From Lotus japonicus (Eukaryota > Streptophyta > Magnoliopsida > Fabales > Fabaceae): a stretch of DNA of 64,000 bases. A program made the translations under genes and the position numbers. Under the pieces are notes generated by a model that worked only from the letters and a program-made list of their open reading frames with translations, searched no databases and had not been told where the DNA came from. Below are positions 56,053-64,000 of this stretch, piece after piece (positions within the stretch are counted from its first letter, which is position 1; each line of letters begins with the position of its first letter). The stretch spans positions 28,376,369 to 28,440,368 of the forward strand of contig NC_080044.1 in the NCBI RefSeq assembly GCF_012489685.1, read 5' to 3'.

Positions 56053-57959
56053 ATGGCTACCACCAGTGAAACACAGAAAGATGGATACAACGCAAAGCCT
56101 CCTATGTTCGACGGTCAAAGGTTCGAATATTGGAAAGATAGACTCGAAAGTTTCTTTCTGGGTTTTGATGCAGATCTCTGGGATATTATTGTGGATGGCT
56201 ATGAGCGTCCAGTTGATGAAGAAGGCAAGAAGATCCCAAGGTCAGAGATGACTGCAGATCAAAAGAAGCTGTACTCACAACATCACAAAGCAAGAGCAAT
56301 TCTTCTAAGTGCTATTTCTTATGAAGAGTACCAGAAGATTACAGATCGTGAGTTTGCAAAAGGCATTTTTGAATCTCTGAAGATGTCTCATGAAGGAAAC
56401 AAGACAGTTAAAGAATCAAAGGCATTGTCTTTGATCCAAAAGTATGAATCCTTCATCATGGAGCCAAATGAGTCCATTGAAGAAATGTTCTCCAGATTTC
56501 AGTTGCTTGTAGCTGGAATACGACCTCTCAACAAGAGCTACACAACAAAAGATCATGTCATAAGGGTCATCAGGTGTCTTCCTGAAAGCTGGATGCCTTT
56601 AGTGACATCAATAGAGCTCACAAGAGATGTCGAGCGTATGAGTTTAGAAGAACTCATTAGCATTCTGAAATGCCATGAGCTGAAGCGTTCTGAGATGCAA
56701 GATCTGAGGAAAAAGTCTATAGCCTTGAAATCCAAATCTGAAAAGGCTAAGGCTGAAAAGTCAAAGGCTCTCCCTGCTGAAGCAGAAGAATCTGAAGACG
56801 CATCAGAAGATTCTGATGAAGATGAGCTGACTCTGATCTCCAAGAGACTCAACCGCATCTGGAAGCACAGGCAGAGCAAGTTCAAAGGCTCTGGAAAGGC
56901 AAAAGGAAAGTCTGAATCTTCAGGCCAGAAGAAGTCATCAATTAAGGAAGTCACATGCTTTGAGTGCAAAGAATCAGGGCACTACAAAAGTGATTGTCCA
57001 AAGTTGAAGAAAACAAGAAGCCAAAGAAGCACTTCAAGACGAAGAAGAGTCTGATGGAGACATTTGATGAATCAGAATCAGAGGATGTTGACTCTGATGG
57101 TGAAGTCCAAGGACTCATGGCTATTGTCAAAGACAAAGGAGCAGAGTCAAAGGAAGCTGTTGACTCTGACTCAGAATCAGAAGAAGATCCTAATTCAGAC
57201 GATGAAATTGAGGTATTCGCTTCTTTCTCTACCTCTGAACTGAAACATGCTTTGTCTGATATTATGGATAAGTATAACTCTTTATTGTCTAAGCATAAAA
57301 GGTTGAAAAAGGACTTATCTGCTGCTTCAAAGACTCCTTCTGAACATGAGAAAATTATTTCTGATTTGAAAAATGATAATCATGCTTTGATCAATTCTAA
57401 CTCTGTGCTTAAGAACCAGATTGCTAAGTAAGAAGAAATAGTTGCTTGTGATGCCTCTGATTGTAGAAATGAATCTAAGTATGAAAAGTCTTTTCAAAGA
57501 TTCCTGGCTAAGAGCGTAGATAGAAGCCTAATGGCTTCAATGATCTATGGCGTAAGCAGAAATGGAATGCATGGCATTGGCTATTCTAAACCAATTAGAA
57601 ATGAGCCCTCTGTGTCTAAAGCTAAACCTTTATATGAATGCTTTGTTCCCTCTGGTACCATATTGCCTGATCCTTTACCTGCTGAAGTTGCTAAACCCCC
57701 TCTCAAAAAGGGATCTTTCTCTATGTCTAAATATCATGCAAAAATTCCTTTACATTATCATGTTGAGAAACCCAAGGTGATCAGAACCTCTGGGGTAACT
57801 AACAAGAGAGGACCCAGAAAATGGGTACCTAAGGACAAGATTATCTATGTTGCAGATATCCTTGATAGCTCCACTGAAACACCAATCATGGTATCTGGAC
57901 AGTGGATGCTCGCGTCACATGACGGGAGAAAGGCGTATGTTCCAAGAGCTAAAACTTAA
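56053..57959 (+). pseudogene. gag: SIRE-C Gag with frameshift and stop
   Basis: ATG at 56053. Intact through the CCHC knuckle (CFECKESGHYKSDC). A one-base deletion near 57011 (TTGAAGAAAACAAG against TTGAAGAAGGACAAG) shifts the frame. A TAA at about 57429 (AAGTAAGAAGAA, where SIRE-A has AAGTTAGAAGAA) interrupts it again. Beyond, the gag frame reads through the GGGG at 57792-57795 into [20 protein letters not shown] and stops at 57959, overlapping the pol frame by over 100 bases. The WVPK phrase normally precedes Copia protease, so this overlap may show the ancestral gag-pol arrangement. Confidence 0.9.
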
Positions 57960-60952
57960 GCCTGGAGGCGAAGTTGGCTTTGGAGGAAATGAAAAGGGTC
58001 AAATTGTTGGTACTGGTACTATTTGTGTAGATAGTAGTCCATGCATTGATAATGTTCTATTGGTAGACGGCTTAACTCATAACTTATTGTCTATAAGTCA
58101 ATTAGCTGACAAGGGTTATGATGTTATTTTCAATCAAAAGTCTTGCAGGGCTGTAAGTCAGATCGATGGCTCTGTTCTGTTTAACAGCAAGAGGAAGAAC
58201 AACATTTATAAGATCAGATTATCTGAGTTGGAGGCTCAGAATGTGAAGTGCCTTCTGTCTGTTAATGAAGAGCAATGGGTATGGCATAGACGGTTAGGGC
58301 ATGCCAGTATGAGAAAGATTTCTCAGCTGAGTAAGCTAAACCTTTGTCAGGGGCTTACCCACTCTGAAGTTCTCTTCAGACGCTCTTTGTGAAGCATGTC
58401 AGAAAGGCAAATTCACTAAAGTCCCTTTCAAGGCAAAGAATGTTGTCTCAACCTCAAGGCCGTTGGAACTTCTGCATATCGACCTGTTTGGACCAGTGAA
58501 AACTGAGTCTATAGGTGGCAAGAGATATGGGATGGTCATCGTTGACGACTATAGCCGCTGGACATGGGTGAAGTTTCTAACCCGCAAGGATGAGTCTCAT
58601 GCTGTGTTCTCTACCTTCATAGCCCAAGTGCAAAACGAGAAGGCTTGTAGGATTGTGCGTGTCAGAAGTGACCATGGTGGAGAGTTTGAGAATGACAAGT
58701 TTGAGAGTCTGTTTGATTCCTATGGAATTGCACATGATTTCTCTTGTCCCAGAACTCCTCAACAAAATGGTGTTGTTGAGAGGAAGAACAGAACTCTTCA
58801 GGAGATGGCTAGAACCATGCTCCAAGAAACTGGCATGGCTAAGAACTTTTGGGCAGAGGCAGTAAATACAGCATGTTACATTCAGAACAGAATCTCTGTG
58901 AGACCAATTCTGAATAAGACTCCTTATGAATTGTGGAAGAACATTAAACCCAACATTTCTTACTTTCATCCTTTTGGTTGTGTTTGTTATGTTCTTAATA
59001 CTAAGGATAGATTGCATAAATTTGATGCTAAATCATCTAAATGTCTATTACTTGGTTACTCTGAAAGATCTAAAGGTTTTAGATTTTATAATACTGATGC
59101 TAAGACTATTGAAGAGTCTATTCATGTTAGATTTGATGATAAGCTTGACTCTGATCAGTCAAAGCTAGTTGAGAAATTTGCAGATTTAAGTATTAATGTT
59201 TCTGACAAAGGCAAAGTTCTAGAGGAAGGTGAGCCAGAGGAAGATGATCCAGAAGAAGAAGCTGGTCCCTCTGATTCACAACCTCAGAAGAAAAGTAGAA
59301 TCATTGCATCACATCCTAAGGAATTGATTCTGGGCAACAAAGATGAACCAGTCAGAACCAGATCAGCTTTCAGACCCTCTGAAGAGACCTTGCTCAGTTT
59401 GAAAGGATTGGTGTCCTTAATTGAACCCAAGTCCATAGATGAAGCTCTTCAGGACAAGGATTGGATTCTGGCCATGGAAGAAGAATTGAATCAATTTTCC
59501 AAGAATGATGTTTGGAGCTTAGTGAAGAAGCCTGAAAGTGTTCATGTGATTGGAACCAAATGGGTGTTCAGAAACAAGTTGAATGAGAAAGGAGATGTAG
59601 TCAGAAACAAGGCAAGGCTAGTTGCTCAAGGCTACAGTCAGCAGGAAGGAATTGACTACACTGAAACATTTGCTCCAGTAGCTAGACTAGAAGCAATCAG
59701 ACTGCTGATCTCTTTCTCAGTGAATCACAACATAGTTCTTCATCAGATGGATGTGAAGAGTGCCTTCCTAAATGGTTACATTTCAGAGGAAGTCTATGTT
59801 CATCAACCCCCAGATTTTGAAGATGAGAAGAACCCAGACCATGTGTTCAAACTGAAGAAATCACTCTATGGTCTGAAGCAAGCTCCCAGAGCATGGTATG
59901 AGAGACTCAGCTCATTCCTTCTGGAGAATGAGTTTGTAAGGGGTAAAGTAGATACAACTCTCTTTTGCAAAACTTATAAAGATGATATCTTAATTGTGCA
60001 AATTTATGTTGATGATATTATATTTGGTTCTGCTAATCAATCTCTATGCAAAGAATTTTCTGAGATGATGCAGGCTGAATTTGAGATGAGTATGATGGGA
60101 GAACTCAAATACTTTCTGGGAATTCAAGTTGATCAAACACCAGAAGGAACATATATCCATCAGAGCAAGTACACTAAAGAACTTCTGAAGAAGTTCAATA
60201 TGCTGGAATCTACAGTTGCTGAGACTCCAATGCATCCTACATGCATTCTGGAGAAAGAAGATGCAAGTGGTAAAGTTTGTCAGAAGCTCTATCGTGGTAT
60301 GATAGGTTCACTTCTATACTTAACTGCATCTAGGCCAGATATATTGTTTAGTGTTCAATTATGTGCTCGTTTCCAATCAGATCCAAGGGAAACCCACTTA
60401 ACTGCTGTTAAGAGGATCCTAAGGTATCTGAAAGGCACCACTAACCTTGGCTTGATGTATAAGAAGACATCAGAGTATAAGCTTTCAGGTTATTGTGATG
60501 CTGATTATGCTGGAGATAGAACAGAGAGAAAAAGTACTTCTGGAAACTGTCAATTTCTGGGAAGTAACTTAGTCTCATGGGCAAGCAAGAGGCAATCAAC
60601 CATTGCACTATCTACTGCAGAGGCAGAATATATCTCAGCAGCAATATGCAGCACTCAGATGCTCTGGATGAAACATCAGCTGGAGGATTATCAGATCCTT
60701 GAGAGCAATATCCCAATCTATTGTGATAACACTGCTGCAATATCATTGAGTAAGAATCCTATCTTACATTCAAGGGCAAAGCACATTGAGGTAAAGTATC
60801 ACTTTATTAGAGATTATGTACAGAAGGGCGTACTTCTTCTGAAGTTTGTTGATACTGACCATCAATGGGCAGATATCTTTACAAAGCCCTTAGCAGAGGA
60901 TAGATTTAATTTTATTCTGAGAAATCTGAATATGGACTTTTGTCCAGAATGA
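57847..60952 (+). pseudogene. pol: SIRE-C Pol with one frameshift
   Basis: Protease D-S-G-C and WHRRLGHAS lie in the first frame (57847-58392). A one-base insertion near 58342 (ACCTTTGTCAGG against ACCTTGTCAGG) breaks it within the pre-integrase zinc region. The remaining 829 residues are open from 58463 to 60952 and carry the integrase DDE, YVDDI and RNase H motifs, very close to SIRE-A. A single indel inactivates an otherwise well-preserved gene. Confidence 0.93.
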
Positions 60953-61194
60953 AGATGGATCAGAACCTCTGACTATGATACTTCTTGATCAGAAGATGTC
61001 TAGTCCAGAAGGTAACTCTATCAGAGTGTATGTACCCATTGGTGCTGACTCTGAACTTAGACAGTAAACGTGTGTCAGTATCTCTGATGCATAGTTCCTT
61101 GTGCCCGTGTGACAGTCTGTCATAATGTGTGTAGATGTGCTTCTCTCCTGCGTGTGATATGTGTATTTACTGTTACTATGATGTCTTTAATTTT
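60953..61194 (+). other. pol-env spacer of SIRE-C
   Basis: Non-coding, aligns with 17049-17292. Confidence 0.65.
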
Positions 61195-61388
61195 CAACCG
61201 TTGATTTTAAATTTCTTTTTGATCAACAACGGTTACTTTTAAAAACCCACTATACACACACGTTCTCCTACACTTAAGGTTTTAGATTCTCTCTCTTCAG
61301 TTTTTCAAAACCTCTCACCCACGATCTCTTTCTCTCTCAATTCTTTATATTCATCCTTCCTCTCTACCCAAAACCTTCAACCGCTCAA
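61195..61388 (+). promoter_or_regulatory. Promoter- and 5'UTR-like leader of SIRE-C env-like gene
   Basis: Inverted repeat CAACCGTTGAT/ATCAACAACGGTT (61195-61234), CCCACTATACACACACG (TATA-like at 61251), then a CT-rich leader to the ATG; order as in SIRE-A, while the leader itself is more diverged. Confidence 0.4.
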
Positions 61389-64000
61389 ATGGCAAGACAA
61401 ACCAGAAACAAAGCTGCAGGTGCAACAAGGTTTCCTCACATGGTAGTAGGGCAAGCTACAGGTCAACTGGGTCCTGAAACTCCGACTCAAGCTCCGGCTC
61501 AAGAGCAGATGATTCTGATTGCAGAACGGGGTTGTGCCGTTCACTGTGTTTATGCTCCGGAAGAACTCCAAGTGCTTGCTGAATGGAGATTCGACCTGGA
61601 CAATATAGCTGCAAATGGGTATGATCTTCGTCCCGAAGTTCAAGCTCAGGGTTGGGAAGAGTATTTCAACAGGCTAAGAGGACCAATTTATGACAAATTG
61701 GTCAAGGAATTCTGGAAACACGCTGAGTGTGATGATACTCAGGTGGTTTCGTACATAGCTGGAAGGAGGATAATCGTCACGGAGAAGTCTATAGTGAATC
61801 TGCTGGGTGCACACACTGGAACTGGGTATAGATTTCAACTGACTGAATCTAAGTTGAAACCCAGAACAAGGGAAGAAACCAACAAGGCTCTCTACACCAA
61901 CTACAAACCGGGCAAGACCGATTACAAGGTGTTGGATCTTCATCCCAAGCTCAGAATCTGGCACAAGATTCTGCTCAACTGTATCAACCAGAGGCCAAAG
62001 GGTAGTTCTCCTGACTACATCAACTTCTGCCAGAAGGCGATGCTATTCTTCATTCAGGATAAGAAGCAGATCTGCCTTCCCTACTTCTTATTTTCTTACC
62101 TGAAAGAATGCATCAGGAAGTCCAGAACTACTGCATCCATCAAGTCTGCTATCAAGTACATTCCGTTTGGAAGACTGCTGTCAGATCTTTTCATTGAAAG
62201 CAAACTTGTGGAAGATATGATCAATGCTGGCTGCACTGAGGATCTAACTATGATTGTGAGTGATGTCTTCACATTCACATCTTTGAAGAAGATGGGATTG
62301 GTCAAGAAGAGGATAGACCCTTCTCATGAAGACACTTCAGATGAAGTCAGAAGAAGAAGAGTCCCTCTGAATGACTATCCTCTGTGGACACAGGCAGACA
62401 ACCCAGAAGCTATTAGGTGCTATGTTGAAGACCTAAGAGCACAAGGCCTTGAAATTGATTTAGATGAATTCTTCAGGCGATTGCCACCAGCTCCAGAGTT
62501 TGACTCTCCTCCCAAAAGGAAAGTTCAGAGGAAGATGGTCTTAGAAGAATCCTCTGAGGAATCTGATGTTCCTCTAAAGAGGAAGAAAAAGGCTGATAAG
62601 AGGAAGCATGATGATACTACCAAGCCTGATGATGCTGATGATGGTGATAATGGAGATGGTCCTTCTCCTCCCAAGAAGAAGAAGAAACAAGTCAGAATCG
62701 TGGTGAAGCCTACACGGGTGGAACCTGCTGCTGCAGTTATCAGAAGAGAGACTTCTGCCAGAGTGACTTGCTCTGCCGTGCGTACAAGTAAGTCTGCTAT
62801 CATTGAATCTGATGATGATTTAAATTCTATTGATGCACTTCCCATTTCTACCCTCCTCAAACGCACATCCACCCAACTAGCTACAATACCAGAGTCTCAA
62901 CCTGCTGTTCAAATCACATCTCCACCCAATTCCTCAAGGTCTTCATTCTTCCAACCTTCTCCAAATGAAGCACCTCTCTGGAATATGCTTCAGAACCAAC
63001 CTACCGGAACCTGTGATCCAACCTCACCCATTACCATTCAATACAATCCATTAACATCTGAACCCATTATTCTTGAACCCTCTGAACTTGAACTCACAAT
63101 TCCTGTCCAACCAGAACCTGAACCCAGAACGTCTGATCACTCTGTCCCCAGAGCATCAGAACGTCTGGTTGTCAGAACCACTGATACAGATTCTTCCTCT
63201 GTCTATACCCCTGTATCATTCCCAATCAACGTTGCTGACTCCTCACCTTCAAACAACTCTGAGTCACATCGTAAATTCATGGAGGTCAGAAAAGAAAAAG
63301 TGTCTGCCATCCCAGAATATTACCTCACGGTCCCAAGCCCTAGGAGATACCCTGGACCTATACCTGACCGTCTAGTTGACCTAGATGAACCTATCTTGGC
63401 TGACCCTTTACATGAGGCAGATCCTTTAGCTCAACAAGCTCAACCTGACCCTATTCATCAAGAGCCAATTCAACCAGAACCAGAACACTCTGTGTCTAAC
63501 CACTCTTCGGTTAGATCACCACATCCTCTGGTTGAAACTTCTGACCCAAACCTTGGAGCCTCTGAACCAAATGCTCAAACTTTTAACATTGGTTCTCCTC
63601 AAGGTGTTTCTGAGGCAAACAGTAGCAATCACCCAACCTCTCCTGAAACCAACCTCTCCATAGTTCCCTACACTTACCTCAAACCAACCTCTCTCTCTGA
63701 GTGCATTAATGTTTTTAATCATGAAGCTTCATTGATGCTACGCAACGTGCAAGGTCACACTGACCTGAGTGAGAATGCTGAATCTGTTGCTGAAGAGTGG
63801 AATAGTCTGAGTACTTGGCTAGTAGCTCAGGTTCCTATTATGATGCAGCATCTGACTGCAGAAAGGGATCAGAGGATCGAGGCTGCAAAGCAGAGGTTTG
63901 CAAGAAGGGTGGCTCTTCATGAACAACAACAGAGACATAAGCTCCTTGAAGCTGTTGAAGAGGCCAGAAGAAAGCAAGAGCAGGCAGAAGAAGCTGCACG
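61389..64000 (+). CDS. SIRE-C envelope-like protein (partial)
   Basis: Open from ATG 61389 (MARQTRNKAAG) to the window edge, about 870 codons, with no stop; I checked the frame at several places to 63998. N-terminal region shares AERGCAVHC, LHPKLRIWHKILLNCINQRP and FSYLKECIRKSR with SIRE-A. A Lys-rich stretch (SPPKKKKKQVRI) follows at about residues 427-440, then a Ser/Pro-rich middle, then the start of the C-terminal coiled coil (EEARRKQEQAEEAA) at the edge. It remains open although gag and pol of the same element are broken, which suggests the lesions are recent or the env-like frame is retained by chance. Confidence 0.88.
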   Translation, partial: MARQTRNKAAGATRFPHMVVGQATGQLGPETPTQAPAQEQMILIAERGCAVHCVYAPEELQVLAEWRFDLDNIAANGYDLRPEVQAQGWEEYFNRLRGPIYDKLVKEFWKHAECDDTQVVSYIAGRRIIVTEKSIVNLLGAHTGTGYRFQLTESKLKPRTREETNKALYTNYKPGKTDYKVLDLHPKLRIWHKILLNCINQRPKGSSPDYINFCQKAMLFFIQDKKQICLPYFLFSYLKECIRKSRTTASIKSAIKYIPFGRLLSDLFIESKLVEDMINAGCTEDLTMIVSDVFTFTSLKKMGLVKKRIDPSHEDTSDEVRRRRVPLNDYPLWTQADNPEAIRCYVEDLRAQGLEIDLDEFFRRLPPAPEFDSPPKRKVQRKMVLEESSEESDVPLKRKKKADKRKHDDTTKPDDADDGDNGDGPSPPKKKKKQVRIVVKPTRVEPAAAVIRRETSARVTCSAVRTSKSAIIESDDDLNSIDALPISTLLKRTSTQLATIPESQPAVQITSPPNSSRSSFFQPSPNEAPLWNMLQNQPTGTCDPTSPITIQYNPLTSEPIILEPSELELTIPVQPEPEPRTSDHSVPRASERLVVRTTDTDSSSVYTPVSFPINVADSSPSNNSESHRKFMEVRKEKVSAIPEYYLTVPSPRRYPGPIPDRLVDLDEPILADPLHEADPLAQQAQPDPIHQEPIQPEPEHSVSNHSSVRSPHPLVETSDPNLGASEPNAQTFNIGSPQGVSEANSSNHPTSPETNLSIVPYTYLKPTSLSECINVFNHEASLMLRNVQGHTDLSENAESVAEEWNSLSTWLVAQVPIMMQHLTAERDQRIEAAKQRFARRVALHEQQQRHKLLEAVEEARRKQEQAEEAA

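Larger units (their letters stand above)
54765..64000 (+). mobile_element. SIRE-C, 5' part (runs off the window)
   Basis: LTR, primer site, gag, pol and env-like gene in the SIRE-A order; the 3' LTR lies beyond 64000. gag and pol each carry frameshifts, so this copy is not autonomous. Inserted in exon 3 of the plus-strand terpene synthase. Confidence 0.95.

Overview
This window is plant nuclear DNA, a transposon-dense intergenic region of a dicot. A papilionoid legume is the best guess, because SIRE-type Copia elements dominate and the only gene is a TPS-b-like terpene synthase; this is inference and no marker fixes the species. Evidence for a plant: tRNA-iMet primer sites, GT-AG introns, long LTR retrotransposons, and hAT- and MULE-like small elements. 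I saw no rRNA, tRNA, CRISPR or bacterial features.

Layout, left to right. 1-1430: remnant of a plant 'gypsy-type transposon' protein gene, then flank. 1431-2646: part of a Ty3/gypsy (Tekay-like) LTR. 2647-10415: minus-strand SIRE relic (SIRE-B: 3' LTR, antisense ORF, env-like ORF), broken by a Tekay-like solo LTR (5098-8681). At about 10415 SIRE-B is fused to the protease of a minus-strand Tat-like gypsy element, whose gag and 5' LTR lie at 22975-26748. SIRE-A (10862-22974) is complete and young and sits inside that element (TSD TCACT). 26749-28711: three 5' exons of a minus-strand terpene synthase pseudogene. Its upstream region carries a SIRE solo LTR (29190-34120, TSD ACATC) that contains a Tekay-like solo LTR (29580-33344, TSD CAGAA). 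35140-45617: a Tekay-like element with both about 4 kb LTRs and TSD TAGAG but only a gag gene. 45773-48411: SIRE-D, cut off within gag. 48412-52968: unassigned DNA with a hAT MITE (TSD GCCAAGGT) and a 679-bp foldback element. 52969-54764: a second terpene synthase pseudogene, the inverted paralogue of the first, cut in exon 3 by SIRE-C (54765 to beyond the window end).

How it fits together: a divergent, inverted terpene synthase pair was duplicated and then destroyed by successive insertions. The nesting order can be read from target-site duplications: Tekay solo LTR in SIRE solo LTR in TPS upstream DNA; SIRE-A in Tat-like element in TPS intron 3; SIRE-C in TPS exon 3.

Most interesting signals: (1) the Tekay-like LTRs carry three unrelated tandem arrays whose units are hairpins with compensatory stem changes, all downstream of the LTR TATA box, so in the RNA leader; (2) SIRE elements carry an antisense coiled-coil ORF with its own conserved TATA box between the env-like gene and the 3' LTR; (3) the SIRE env-like gene has promoter-like and 5'UTR-like sequence of its own; (4) in SIRE-A gag and pol are in one frame separated by a single UAA; (5) the 35-45 kb gypsy element is a gag-only (TR-GAG-like) element.
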